Source: Flavobacterium praedii
GTDB lineage: Bacteria > Bacteroidota > Bacteroidia > Flavobacteriales > Flavobacteriaceae
Direction: 5' to 3'
Assembly: GCF_026810365.1 (NCBI RefSeq)
Contig: NZ_CP113948.1
Coordinates: 2,877,001-2,941,000 of the forward strand
DNA length: 64,000 nucleotides
Part shown: piece after piece, positions 40,201 through 48,589 of the stretch
Layout of the letters: each line of letters opens with the position of its first letter
Position numbering within the stretch: the first letter of the stretch is position 1
Program-made: the position numbers and the translations under genes
Notes under the pieces: generated by a model
What the model was told of the DNA's origin: nothing
The model's database searches: none
Seen by the model: only the letters and a program-made list of their open reading frames with translations

Positions 40201-40336
40201 CTTATTAACCCTTTCTAAATACAAAGGATACGATCCAGATTTTAACAGTAACGACGGATTATTCTCTAGAGGATATGACGCAGGTTCTTTCCCTAATCCA
40301 AGAACTCTTTCTCTAGGACTTGAAGTAACTTTTTAA
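37289..40336 (+). CDS. susC: SusC/RagA TonB-dependent outer-membrane transporter (arabinan locus)
   Basis: 1015 residues. The signal peptide ends at NASAQQ after a longer-than-usual basic/aromatic N-terminus. A carboxypeptidase-D-like domain (KGKVTSEKDGMPLPGVNV) leads to the TonB-box-like EVVVVGYGTQKKADL, the plug (VLKDASSAAIYGVRGANGV) and a barrel ending LGLEVTF. No STN domain is present. It would import arabino-oligosaccharides with the SusD encoded 29 bp downstream. The enzyme set behind it (GH43, GH51, GH127) defines the substrate as arabinan or arabinose-rich side chains. It is the first gene of the plus-strand block and carries the clearest AraR-type dyad. Confidence 0.95.
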   Translation: MTTNQRLFFYCNFLLPKKEWLLALLVMLFTTYNASAQQANIIKGKVTSEKDGMPLPGVNVLVQGTSTAVSTGFDGEYSIQAKPTDVLVFSYIGYKNQEVTIANRTQINFALREDLNKLNEVVVVGYGTQKKADLTGSVSVVNMKEAKTITTYDPAKMLQGQVAGVTVQSSGEPGGYVNVKIRGISSFTNNNPLFVIDGMIVDSPNDFAPGDIESMQVLKDASSAAIYGVRGANGVIIITTKKGKQGKFEVKYKSLLGLQTVPTKWDLTDREGYQNITNAAETNAGKIPTAPGNDSTSPYFINNVNTDWQKEAFQTGVINNQALTFSGGAETMTYNMNIDYFKNTSYVNSPQDYERISTNLNLSGKKGKFKYGSKIGYTQSDKESFNSYVGESAIQSLLTAIPTMSVYDENNLGGYGGTDSFTQRAISMNVIGFNNLIDNSGKRNRFIGDIWGELEIVKGLKYKIDASFDRLDWKDRKFIPPFELGWYYVTENSEASLDIATGSQSRTFLNNLLTYETTIGKHKFDALVGWVQERSDNYNHYSRGVGYIPGEISHLEYADETTSGEYENTITGVSYLSRINYSYDDRYFVQGNFRQDKTSLFSPENNTGNFYSFSGAWKISSEEFLHLPEWVSNIKVRGGYGILGNNTIGVYAYAPTVNRFAGYDFNNEFAPGTTVVSAIDPDVHWEETKSTNVALELGFLNNSVQFSAEYFIKESTDLLIGVPLPYSAGAFPANVVTNAGAVKNSGLEFTASYANNDHEFKYNISANLGTLKNEVLQIGIKGNPIYGAASKTEVGRSIGEIFAYETDGIFQNANEIAAGPIQTNAGIGDIRFKDQNGDGQITDADRTYQGTTIPKYSYGINLGASYKNFDFSMFWQGAGGNMVFNAMYRDLMRGDYGNHHTDELNYWSTTNTNTNVPRPIIGDPNANARDSNRFIEKGDYLKLQTMEIGYQIPVPTDFCIQKAKVYINGQNLLTLSKYKGYDPDFNSNDGLFSRGYDAGSFPNPRTLSLGLEVTF

Positions 40337-40365
40337 AATTAGCCAACAATTAAAAACGAATCAAA

Positions 40366-41946
40366 ATGAAATATAAAATATATAAATATCTAGCTGGATT
40401 CATTTGCATTGCTGCTGTAACTGCAAGTTGTGTAAACGATGATGATTTACTACAAACTGATCCAAATGTTGATTCCTCAGGATCGTTTTGGAAAACAGAA
40501 AAAGATGCTCTTGAAGGTGTTAATGCCGTTTATGGATGTTTAATAGCAGACGGAACTTATATGAGAAGTACTCCTTTAATGTTGGACACAAAAAGTGACG
40601 ATTCAAGAAGTAACAGCCCTTGGGGTGCAATGTCCAATGTAGGCCGTTTCAACTCAAATGTTTCAGATCCTGCCATCTATGGCTGGGCATATGAAATGTA
40701 TTATCAAGGTATCTATAGAGCCAACCAAGTATTGACGAATGTTCCAAAAATTGATATGGCGGATGCTGCGTTAAAAAACAGAATTCTTGGTCAAGCCTAT
40801 TTTTTAAGAGGTCTGTATCTTTTTCATGCAGTAAACCTATTTAAAAATGTGCCAATTCCTACAGAAATTGCGCTTTATAATCCTCAAAAATCACACGAAG
40901 AAGGTTGGGCTCAAGTAATTGCTGATTTTAAGGCTGCCTCTGATTTATTACCTACAACTTACGCTGGAATATCTGGCATCGATACAAAAGATTCTCAAGG
41001 AAATACCATAAAGGGGCGCGCCACCAAAGGAGCTGCTCTAGGATATTTGGCGAAAGCATATTTATTTACCAAGGATTTTGCAAATGCTAAAACAACATTC
41101 AAACAAGTAATTGATTTAGGCGTTTACTCATTAACAGCAAACTATCGTGATAACTTTACTGATAGCAACGAGAATAATTCAGAATCTTTATTCGAGGTTC
41201 AATTTAGTAGAGATGCTGGTGGAACTACTGAGAGCTGGGGTGGAGTACCAAATGCTAATTGGAGAAAAACTACTGCAAGAGCAATTACCTATGGAGCAAG
41301 AGATTTTGGCTTTGTTGACGTGCAGCCTACTTGGGCATTATTCAATGAATTCCATGATGAAAAAACAACTACAGGTGCAATAGATCCTCGTTTGGATGCA
41401 ACTATGTTCTATAACAAACCTGGAGGAATGCAATTGTATGGTGTAGATTTTGCAACCAAATATGCTAATAGTCCTTTAGATTTGAATGATATATTCTGCG
41501 CTAAATACGAAAATTCAGATGGTGCTTATCCTAATGAATATGACTGGCGTTCAGGAATTAACGAGCGCTTATTACGTTATGCTGACATCTTGCTAATGTA
41601 TGCAGAATGCTTGAATGAAACTGGTGATACTCAGGGAGCATATACATACATCCAAATGGTTAGAGACCGTGTAGGTTTGCCAAACTTAAGCACTGCAAAA
41701 CCAGGACTTAGCCAAGCAGCCATGAGAGACCAAATAGGACACGAAAGATTCTTGGAATTCGCTCTTGAAGGTCACCGCTTTGATGATATTCGTCGTTGGG
41801 GATGGTTGGAAAACCCTACCAAACTAGCATGGTTAAAAGCAAGAGATGCAGAATTTAATTCGTTTTCTCCTGGAAGAGAATATTTCCCAATACCACAATT
41901 AGATATGGATAATAACCCTGGTATGACACAAAATCCAAGTTATTAA
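40366..41946 (+). CDS. susD: SusD/RagB family glycan-binding lipoprotein (arabinan locus)
   Basis: 526 residues with a lipobox AAVTASC followed by VNDDDLL, an acidic run of the type that directs flavobacterial lipoproteins to the cell surface. SusD features are FWKTEKDALEGVNAVYGCL, the helical ILGQAYFLRGLYLFHAVNLF, and the C-terminal ERFLEFALEGHRFDDIRRWG. It works as the lid of the upstream SusC. The 134-bp gap after it contains a strand-specific stem-loop, probably setting higher levels of susCD than of the enzymes. Confidence 0.95.
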   Translation: MKYKIYKYLAGFICIAAVTASCVNDDDLLQTDPNVDSSGSFWKTEKDALEGVNAVYGCLIADGTYMRSTPLMLDTKSDDSRSNSPWGAMSNVGRFNSNVSDPAIYGWAYEMYYQGIYRANQVLTNVPKIDMADAALKNRILGQAYFLRGLYLFHAVNLFKNVPIPTEIALYNPQKSHEEGWAQVIADFKAASDLLPTTYAGISGIDTKDSQGNTIKGRATKGAALGYLAKAYLFTKDFANAKTTFKQVIDLGVYSLTANYRDNFTDSNENNSESLFEVQFSRDAGGTTESWGGVPNANWRKTTARAITYGARDFGFVDVQPTWALFNEFHDEKTTTGAIDPRLDATMFYNKPGGMQLYGVDFATKYANSPLDLNDIFCAKYENSDGAYPNEYDWRSGINERLLRYADILLMYAECLNETGDTQGAYTYIQMVRDRVGLPNLSTAKPGLSQAAMRDQIGHERFLEFALEGHRFDDIRRWGWLENPTKLAWLKARDAEFNSFSPGREYFPIPQLDMDNNPGMTQNPSY

Positions 41947-41971
41947 TATTGTTTGAGTTAGTTTAGTTATT

Positions 41972-42013
41972 AAAATCATGTGGCAACCCTAGAAAAGGAT
42001 GTCACGTGATTTT
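41972..42013 (+). terminator. Strand-specific stem-loop between susD and first GH43
   Basis: AAAATCATGTGGCA (41972-41985) pairs with TGTCACGTGATTTT (42000-42013) over 14 bp with two G-U wobbles on the plus-strand RNA. No U-tract follows. Likely an attenuating or mRNA-protecting stem that separates susCD levels from the downstream enzymes. Confidence 0.5.
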
Positions 42014-42080
42014 ATATCTTAAAATAAAATCGTAAAAGCATTGAGTTTTTTTTTAAATACAACACTTAATTTTTAAAATT

Positions 42081-43076
42081 ATGATTAAAAAAGTAACCAC
42101 TATTGCACTGTTTGGTCTGTGGCTTGTAAGTTGTCAAAAAGAGGATATCGGCAACGAAACGGTTGCTACAACACAAACCGCTCAAACTTTACATTTAACA
42201 GCAAAAACAGTTTCGGGTAATGTTCCTTCTCATGACCCAAGCACCATTGTAAAAAGTGGCGTGAATTATTATGTTTTTACAACTGGAGATAATATTCCAA
42301 TGACTTATTCAACAGATTTAATAAATTGGTTTTGGGGAACATCTGTTTTTAGCTCCACTCCAAGTTGGATAACAGGCTATGTACCTGGATTTACCAAAAC
42401 CTTTTGGGCACCTGATGTAGCTTGGTTTAACAATCGATGGAATATGTATTATTCCTGTTCTACTTTTGGATCAGCTACCTCAGCAATAGGTCTAGTTACT
42501 GCTCCTTCAATTTCGCAAAGTGCAGGAACAAAATGGACCGATAGAGGTGTTGTTATCTCATCCTCTTCATCCTCTGATGTTAATGCTATTGACCCATCCA
42601 TTTTAGTGGACGGAAGCAATGTATACATGGCCTACGGTTCTTTTCATGCGGGGATTGGTGTTATAAAAATTGACCCCACAACTGGTAAAACCACTGGGAG
42701 CAAAACAATTGTTGCCGGTGGCAGTAGTGCTAGTTGGGAAGCGCCTTGCTTAATCAAGGAAGGTAGTTATTATTATATGTTTGCTAATCGTGGAGCGTGT
42801 TGCCAAGGGGTAAATAGCACTTACTATATTGTGGTAGGTCGTTCTACAAGTCCTCTTGGTCCCTTTGTGGATAAAAGCGGCATATCATTAACAGCTGGCG
42901 GAGGTACAACCGTATTAAAAACAACGGGAAATTACATTGGCCCAGGACATATTTCCAGAATTGTTGGAACACAAAAAGGATCTGTTCACTATTATGATGG
43001 TGCCGATAGCGGAAATCCTAAACTCGAAATCGTTAATTTTACATGGTCAGGAGGCTGGCCAACTATTGCATACTAA
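42081..43076 (+). CDS. GH43 endo-1,5-alpha-L-arabinanase lipoprotein
   Basis: 331 residues with lipobox LWLVSC and QKED after it, so probably surface exposed. The GH43 five-blade propeller has general base D52 (SHDPST), D171 (NAIDPS) and acid E220 (SWEAPC), all present. The WAPDV and GSFHAGIGV motifs match endo-arabinanases. It would cut alpha-1,5-arabinan at the cell surface. It is the first enzyme after susCD, and its close relative at 47535-48512 has a normal signal peptide instead of a lipobox, which suggests one surface and one periplasmic copy. Confidence 0.88.
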   Translation: MIKKVTTIALFGLWLVSCQKEDIGNETVATTQTAQTLHLTAKTVSGNVPSHDPSTIVKSGVNYYVFTTGDNIPMTYSTDLINWFWGTSVFSSTPSWITGYVPGFTKTFWAPDVAWFNNRWNMYYSCSTFGSATSAIGLVTAPSISQSAGTKWTDRGVVISSSSSSDVNAIDPSILVDGSNVYMAYGSFHAGIGVIKIDPTTGKTTGSKTIVAGGSSASWEAPCLIKEGSYYYMFANRGACCQGVNSTYYIVVGRSTSPLGPFVDKSGISLTAGGGTTVLKTTGNYIGPGHISRIVGTQKGSVHYYDGADSGNPKLEIVNFTWSGGWPTIAY

Positions 43077-43128
43077 AAATAAAATTTAAAGGCCGGTAAA
43101 AACCCCTCCCTTTATCAATTAAAACATT

Positions 43129-44676
43129 ATGAAAAAAGTTCTATTATTTTTATTTATTTCCTCTTTTTGTAGCCAAACCAGTTTTGCACAAAAAGAAACC
43201 ACAGTACTTACCATAAAAAATACTGCAAACGCTCCCACTATCAACAAAAACATTTACGGTCACTTTGCAGAGCATTTAGGCAGGTGCATATATGGCGGAT
43301 TTTTTGTGGGTGATACTTCCAAAATACCTAACACAGCCGGTGTTCGTAACGATATTATTGATGCTCTAAAAAAATTAAAAATTCCAAATTTGCGTTGGCC
43401 AGGTGGTTGTTTTGCCGATACGTACCACTGGAAAGACGGTATTGGCCCAAAAGAAAACAGACCAACAATTGTAAACCAATGGTGGGGAGGAACTACCGAA
43501 GACAATAGCTTTGGAACACATGATTTCTTGAATTTGTGCGAAACACTTGGCGCTGAACCTTATCTTTCTGGAAACGTAGGTAGCGGAACTGTACAAGAAC
43601 TGTCAGACTGGGTACAATACACCAACTTTGGAGGCAAAAGCCCAATGAGTGATTTGCGTAAAAAGAATGGAAGAACAGAACCTTGGAAAGTTAAATTCTG
43701 GGGAATTGGAAATGAAGCATGGGGTTGTGGAGGAAATATGACAGCCGATTATTATGTGAATGAATATCGAAAATATGCTACATTCATGTCTGATTGGGGA
43801 AATACTGGCGGTATAACGCGTATTGCTTCTGGATCCAATAGTTCCGATTATAATTGGACAGAAACTTTAATGAAAGACATCCCGCTAAATATGCTAGGAG
43901 GAGTTGGAGTACACCATTATGCCGTAATCGATTGGGCAAAAAAAGGAGACGGTGTAGATTACACAGAATTTGAGTATTTCCAAACCATGAAATCGGCGCT
44001 AAAAATGGAGGAACTCGTTACCAAACACTCTGCCATTATGGATAAATATGATCCAGAGAAAAAAGTGGCAATGATTGTAGACGAATGGGGAGCTTGGTAT
44101 GAAGTGGAAAAAGGAACCAATCCTGGATTTTTATACCAACAAAACACAATGAGAGATGCGGTTTTGGCAGGATCAACCCTTAATATTTTCAACAATCACG
44201 CAGATCGTGTTCGTATGGCCAACTTAGCACAATGTGTTAATGTTTTGCAGGCAGTTATCCTTACCGATAAAGCCAAAATGATTTTGACACCAACCTATTA
44301 TGTAATGCAATTGTACAGCGTACACCAAGATGCACAACAATTGCCTATTACTATAAAATCACCACTATATACTTTCAGTGGCGAAACACTTCCTGCATTA
44401 TCAGCCTCGGCTTCTAAGGACAAAAAAGGATTGGTTCATATTTCATTGGTAAATATCGATTCCAAAAAAGAAAACACTGTAGAGATTGACCTTACTGAAA
44501 TTGGAATCAAATCTGTTTCCGGTCTAATTATTGGTTCTTCAAAATTACAAGATTTCAATTCATTTGACAATCCAACAAAAATTCAGCCAGTAGCTTTCAA
44601 AGGTTTTGAAATCAAAAAAGGAAAACTGACGGTTAACGTTCCTCCTTTTTCAGTTATAATGTTAGAAGGGAAATAA
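43129..44676 (+). CDS. GH51 alpha-L-arabinofuranosidase, periplasmic
   Basis: 515 residues with a signal peptide ending SFAQK. GH51 barrel with acid/base E196 (GIGNEAWGCGG) and nucleophile E319 (VDEWGAW), plus the N-terminal HFAEHLGRCIYGG and LRWPGGCFADTYHW. A C-terminal beta sandwich ends the chain (PPFSVIMLEG). The size and motif set are those of the compact bacterial GH51 group (AbfA type). It would release terminal arabinofuranose from arabino-oligosaccharides. It begins 52 bp after the GH43 stop and 13 bp before the next GH43, so it is part of one transcript. Confidence 0.93.
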   Translation: MKKVLLFLFISSFCSQTSFAQKETTVLTIKNTANAPTINKNIYGHFAEHLGRCIYGGFFVGDTSKIPNTAGVRNDIIDALKKLKIPNLRWPGGCFADTYHWKDGIGPKENRPTIVNQWWGGTTEDNSFGTHDFLNLCETLGAEPYLSGNVGSGTVQELSDWVQYTNFGGKSPMSDLRKKNGRTEPWKVKFWGIGNEAWGCGGNMTADYYVNEYRKYATFMSDWGNTGGITRIASGSNSSDYNWTETLMKDIPLNMLGGVGVHHYAVIDWAKKGDGVDYTEFEYFQTMKSALKMEELVTKHSAIMDKYDPEKKVAMIVDEWGAWYEVEKGTNPGFLYQQNTMRDAVLAGSTLNIFNNHADRVRMANLAQCVNVLQAVILTDKAKMILTPTYYVMQLYSVHQDAQQLPITIKSPLYTFSGETLPALSASASKDKKGLVHISLVNIDSKKENTVEIDLTEIGIKSVSGLIIGSSKLQDFNSFDNPTKIQPVAFKGFEIKKGKLTVNVPPFSVIMLEGK

Positions 44677-44689
44677 AAAAATATTCGTT

Positions 44690-46312
44690 ATGAAAAAATC
44701 AAATCCCATTATAAGAGTAGCAAGCTGTTTAGTACTTGTACTAATTGTGGCTGTATCGTTGGGTAGTTGTTCCAAAGGGGATGATCCTGCACCGGACCCA
44801 ACCCCTACGCCTACTCCTACACCAACACCTACGCCAGTTGCTTTTCCTGGACCAACTTACGCTGATAATTATTCCTCGATTTCGTCTTGGGGCAGTAATT
44901 CGCAATGGAATTTGGCCAACGTACATGACCCGTCCGTAGCCAAATGTGGAGATTACTATTATATGTATCAAACCGATGCTTCTTATGGAAATGCGACGGA
45001 TGGACACGGGCATTTTTTCTACAGACGTTCCAAAGACCTTGTAAATTGGGAATTTATGGGACCAACTATGACTGCAGCACCAACTTGGGTAAAAGATTCT
45101 TTGAATAACAAAAGAGCCAGAATGAACCCTGCATTACCTGCTATTACAAGTCCTAATTATGGCTATTGGGCACCTTGTGTTCGAAAAGTGGGCAACAAAT
45201 ACCGTATGTATTACAGCATTGTGGTTGACAACCCAATAGTTGGAACTACATTTGATAACTCTTGGTCAGAAAGAGCCTTTATTGGTTTGGCCGAAACCGA
45301 TGATTTAGCATCCAATGTTTGGGTAGACAAAGGAATGGTAGTTTGTTCAGAACCTGATGGTCTAAAGCCGTATTCCTTTACAGGCACCCGAAATTGGGAA
45401 GACGCTTATTTCAAATTCAATGCTATTGACCCGAGTTTTGTCGAAACCCCTTCTGGAGATCAGTATTTAATCTACGGTTCTTGGCATTCTGGTATTGCCG
45501 CTTTAAAACTAAATCCAACTACAGGGAAACCAGATCAATTGAAAACATTAAGCGATTACGGAACCCGCATTGCTACACGTAGTGCGACCAGTCGTTGGCA
45601 AGCGTCAGAAGGTCCAGAGATTATTTACAACGATGTTACTGGTTATTACTATTTATTTTTAGCCTATGATGGTTTGAATGTTCCCTACAACACAAGAGTT
45701 TGTCGTTCCAAAGATATTATGGGACCTTACGTTGGTATCAATGGTGCCAATGTTACGGCTGGAGCCGATTGCTGGCCGATGCTGACACATCCTTACGGTT
45801 TCAATAATCATACAGGCTGGGTTGGAATTTCGCATTGCGCCATTTTCCAAAACCCAGATACAAAACAATGGTATTTTTCTTCTCAAGCACGTTTACCCGA
45901 AGGTGTTGCAGGAATCAATGTTTCCAATGCTATAATGATGGGACACGTTCGCGAAATCCAATGGACAGAAGATGGTTGGCCCGTAATTGCTCCCGAACGT
46001 TATGCTGGCGTTCCCGTTACAACTATTACTGAATCGTCATTTATTGGAACTTGGGAACAAATCACCATGAATTACCAGTACAAAGTCATTCAAAAATCGG
46101 CAACTATCTATTTAACCGCCGACAAAAAAGTAAGTGGAGGCGTTACAGGAACTTGGTCGTACGATAGCACCAATAAAACACTAACTGTAAATGGTATAAA
46201 ATGCAAAGTAAGTGATGCCTGGGATTGGGAAAGTGCCACTCGCAAAGTAACCCTAACCTATTCTGGACTAACAACTGCTGGATTACCAGTTTGGGGTAAA
46301 AAAATAAATTAA
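44690..46312 (+). CDS. GH43 endo-arabinanase lipoprotein with C-terminal lipocalin-like domain
   Basis: 540 residues. Lipobox SLGSC (Cys 27), then SKGDDPAPD and a Thr-Pro repeat linker (about 36-49) that would hold the enzyme away from the membrane. The propeller shows base D80 (NVHDPSV), D247 (NAIDPSF) and a Glu in ASEGPEI (E307). The last 90 residues (FIGTWEQITMNY...TGTWSYDSTNKTL) are a lipocalin-like beta-barrel domain known from Bacteroidetes endo-arabinanases. It probably attacks longer or branched arabinan outside the cell. A terminator-like hairpin follows its stop codon, so the next GH43 may need read-through or its own promoter. Confidence 0.88.
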   Translation: MKKSNPIIRVASCLVLVLIVAVSLGSCSKGDDPAPDPTPTPTPTPTPTPVAFPGPTYADNYSSISSWGSNSQWNLANVHDPSVAKCGDYYYMYQTDASYGNATDGHGHFFYRRSKDLVNWEFMGPTMTAAPTWVKDSLNNKRARMNPALPAITSPNYGYWAPCVRKVGNKYRMYYSIVVDNPIVGTTFDNSWSERAFIGLAETDDLASNVWVDKGMVVCSEPDGLKPYSFTGTRNWEDAYFKFNAIDPSFVETPSGDQYLIYGSWHSGIAALKLNPTTGKPDQLKTLSDYGTRIATRSATSRWQASEGPEIIYNDVTGYYYLFLAYDGLNVPYNTRVCRSKDIMGPYVGINGANVTAGADCWPMLTHPYGFNNHTGWVGISHCAIFQNPDTKQWYFSSQARLPEGVAGINVSNAIMMGHVREIQWTEDGWPVIAPERYAGVPVTTITESSFIGTWEQITMNYQYKVIQKSATIYLTADKKVSGGVTGTWSYDSTNKTLTVNGIKCKVSDAWDWESATRKVTLTYSGLTTAGLPVWGKKIN

Positions 46313-46327
46313 TCTTTTATACAATCG

Positions 46328-46360
46328 AAACCCTTTTTTAAAATCTAAAAAAGGGTTTTT
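46328..46360 (+). terminator. Terminator after lipocalin-GH43 gene
   Basis: AAACCCTTTTTTA and TAAAAAAGGGTTTTT form a hairpin followed by further T residues, 15 bp after the stop codon at 46312. The stem is weak because most pairs are A-T, so termination may be partial. Confidence 0.6.
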
Positions 46361-46398
46361 AATTTTAACACTATTCCATTTCGAAAAAATATAATAAA

Positions 46399-47370
46399 AT
46401 GAGAAAAACAGTTGAAATCCTTTTTGTCCTAAGCTTTATTGTTTCTTTCAAAACAATGGCACAGGATAAAAATTCGGCTTCCGCCAATAGAGAAAACAAC
46501 CCGATCATCAAAGACAAATACACAGGTGATCCCGCGGCTTTGGTTTATAACGATAAAGTATATCTCTATGCTGGACATGATGAAGCGCCCAATGATTTTA
46601 ATTTTTATAAAATGAACGAATGGCTGGTGTATTCCTCTTCGGACATGGTACATTGGCAAGAACATCACGTTCCGCTGAAAGTAACCGATTTTGCTTGGGC
46701 AAAATCCGATGCTTGGGCAGCGCAAGTCATTGAACGAAACGGTAAATTTTACTGGTATGTTACTGTTGAACACGGAACTATTAATGGAAAAGCGATTGGA
46801 GTAGCGGTTTCAGACAGTCCAACAGGGCCTTTCAAAGATGCTCTGGGAAAAGCACTCGTCACCAATGACATGACTACTCAAACCAAAATTGACTGGGATG
46901 ATATTGACCCAACTGTATTCATTGACAATGACGGTCAAGCGTATCTTTTCTGGGGAAATAGCGTTTGCCATTATGCTAAATTAAAAGCCAACATGATTGA
47001 ACTCGATGGCCCAATCCAAACTATCACTTTACCCAATTACACTGAAGCACCTTGGATACACAAACACAACAATTGGTATTATTTATCGTATGCGTATCAG
47101 TTTCCAGAGAAAATCGCCTATGCTATGAGTAAATCCATTAATGGACCTTGGGAATACAAAGGCATTCTGAACGAACTCGCAGGAAATTCCAATACCAATC
47201 ATCAGGCGATAATCGATTTCAAAGGAAAGTCATATTTCATATACCACAATGGCGCAACTCAACCCAATGGTGGAAGTTTTAGAAGATCGGTTTGTGTAGA
47301 TCGTTTGTACTACAACAAAGACGGAACAATGAAACGCGTGATTATGACAACGGAGGGGATAACGAAGTAG
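46399..47370 (+). CDS. GH43 alpha-L-arabinofuranosidase / beta-xylosidase, periplasmic
   Basis: 323 residues with signal peptide ending KTMAQ. The GH43 propeller shows base D44 (YTGDPAA), D170 (DDIDPTV) and acid E216 (NYTEAPW). The motif spacing and the VCHYAKLK, IYHNGA and RRSVCVDRLYY stretches place it with the single-domain exo-acting GH43 subfamilies rather than with the endo-arabinanases of the locus. It most likely removes terminal arabinofuranose (or xylose) from imported oligosaccharides. The exact subfamily needs a profile search. Confidence 0.82.
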   Translation: MRKTVEILFVLSFIVSFKTMAQDKNSASANRENNPIIKDKYTGDPAALVYNDKVYLYAGHDEAPNDFNFYKMNEWLVYSSSDMVHWQEHHVPLKVTDFAWAKSDAWAAQVIERNGKFYWYVTVEHGTINGKAIGVAVSDSPTGPFKDALGKALVTNDMTTQTKIDWDDIDPTVFIDNDGQAYLFWGNSVCHYAKLKANMIELDGPIQTITLPNYTEAPWIHKHNNWYYLSYAYQFPEKIAYAMSKSINGPWEYKGILNELAGNSNTNHQAIIDFKGKSYFIYHNGATQPNGGSFRRSVCVDRLYYNKDGTMKRVIMTTEGITK

Positions 47371-47430
47371 ATTACAGATTGCAACAATATGAATGCAGAA
47401 TTTCACACTAAGATTTACTGAATTGTTTTT

Positions 47431-47488
47431 CTCACAAAGGCGCAAAGTTTAGAACTGATTTCTTTGCGCCTCCGCGTCTTTGCGAGAG
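47431..47488. repeat. Dyad repeat 'ctcacaaaggcgcaaag', copy 2
   Basis: CTCACAAAGGCGCAAAGTTTAGA and CTTTGCGCCTCCGCGTCTTTGCGAGAG form a loose dyad in the 164-bp gap between two GH43 genes. Same family as 2605-2669. Confidence 0.5.
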
Positions 47489-47534
47489 AAAAGAAAGATT
47501 ACCTAATGAAATTATATGTTTAAAAAACCATACC

Positions 47535-48512
47535 ATGAAATCATGTAAACACACACCTCTCCTATTCTTCTTAGTTGCTTTAATTGGCACCTCATCATTT
47601 GCCCAAGACATTACCGTTCATGATCCTGTAATGATCAAGCAAAAAGATACTTATTATTTGTACTGCACGGGAAAAGGCATCAGTGCATTTAGTTCCAAAG
47701 ATTTAAAAAACTGGAATCCAGAACCCCAAATTTTCAAAGAAAAACCGGTTTGGGTGGATGCAGTCGTTCCTAATTTTGACAATCACATTTGGGCACCGGA
47801 TATTTCTTTTCACAACAACATCTATTATTTATACTATTCGGTTTCCGCTTTCGCAAAAAATACTTCGGCGATTGGAGTCACTACCAATACTACTTTAGAT
47901 CCAAAAGACCCTGCTTACAAATGGGTCGATCAGGGAATTGTTATTCAGTCCATTCCCAACCGTGATCTTTGGAATGCCATTGATCCCAATTTGACCTTCG
48001 ACGAAAACAAGACTCCTTGGCTGGCTTTCGGTTCTTTTTGGGAAGGTTTGAAAATGGTGAAACTGAATCCCGATTTAAAATCAATCGCACAACCGCAGGA
48101 ATGGCAAACCATTGCCAAACGCAAAAGAACATTCGAACTCCCTGATTCCGATCCAGGCGATGGTGCACTCGAAACTCCTTTTGTATTTAAGAAAAACGAT
48201 TATTACTACTTATTCCTTTCATGGGATTTGTGTTGTCGAGGCGAAAAAAGCACGTATAAAGTAGTCGTTGGAAGATCCAAAACCATCACGGGACCTTACG
48301 TTGACAAAGACGGAAAACTTTTGACCGAAGGTGGCGGAACCTTATTAATTCAAGGAAACAAAAACTGGTTCGGTGCTGGACACAACAGCACCTATACTTT
48401 TGATGGGAAAGATTATATCATTTACCACGCCTATGATGCCAAACAAAATGGAAGACCACTTCTGCAAATAAAGCAATTGCAATGGGATGCTAATTTATGG
48501 CCAATGATGTAA
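47535..48512 (+). CDS. GH43 endo-1,5-alpha-L-arabinanase, periplasmic
   Basis: 325 residues with signal peptide ending SFAQD. Catalytic set D30 (VHDPVM), D150 (NAIDPNL) and E213 (ALETPF). Shared endo-arabinanase motifs with the gene at 42081 are HIWAPDI, AFGSFWEGLKM, the Cys pair in SWDLCCRGEKSTY (GACCQG in the other) and GHNSTY near the C-terminus. It lacks a lipobox, so it should act in the periplasm on imported fragments. It is the last gene before the GH127 gene, which has its own AraR-type dyad. Confidence 0.87.
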   Translation: MKSCKHTPLLFFLVALIGTSSFAQDITVHDPVMIKQKDTYYLYCTGKGISAFSSKDLKNWNPEPQIFKEKPVWVDAVVPNFDNHIWAPDISFHNNIYYLYYSVSAFAKNTSAIGVTTNTTLDPKDPAYKWVDQGIVIQSIPNRDLWNAIDPNLTFDENKTPWLAFGSFWEGLKMVKLNPDLKSIAQPQEWQTIAKRKRTFELPDSDPGDGALETPFVFKKNDYYYLFLSWDLCCRGEKSTYKVVVGRSKTITGPYVDKDGKLLTEGGGTLLIQGNKNWFGAGHNSTYTFDGKDYIIYHAYDAKQNGRPLLQIKQLQWDANLWPMM

Positions 48513-48532
48513 AAAAATTTAATTTGTTTTAA

Positions 48533-48551
48533 AAATGTAATATATACACTT
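48533..48551. promoter_or_regulatory. AraR-type operator dyad, site 5 (GH127)
   Basis: AAATGTA-atata-TACACTT, 7-5-7, 38 bp upstream of the GH127 start and only 20 bp after the GH43 stop. A TATCTTG just downstream could be a degenerate -7 element. The site gives GH127 a separate control point inside the operon. Confidence 0.65.
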
Positions 48552-48589
48552 ATTTTATTTATCTTGCACCTTAGAAAAAATTTGGACTA

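Noticed and set aside
44790..44835. Tandem short repeat suggesting a CRISPR or minisatellite
   Set aside because: It encodes the Thr-Pro linker of the GH43 lipoprotein; no spacer-repeat structure.
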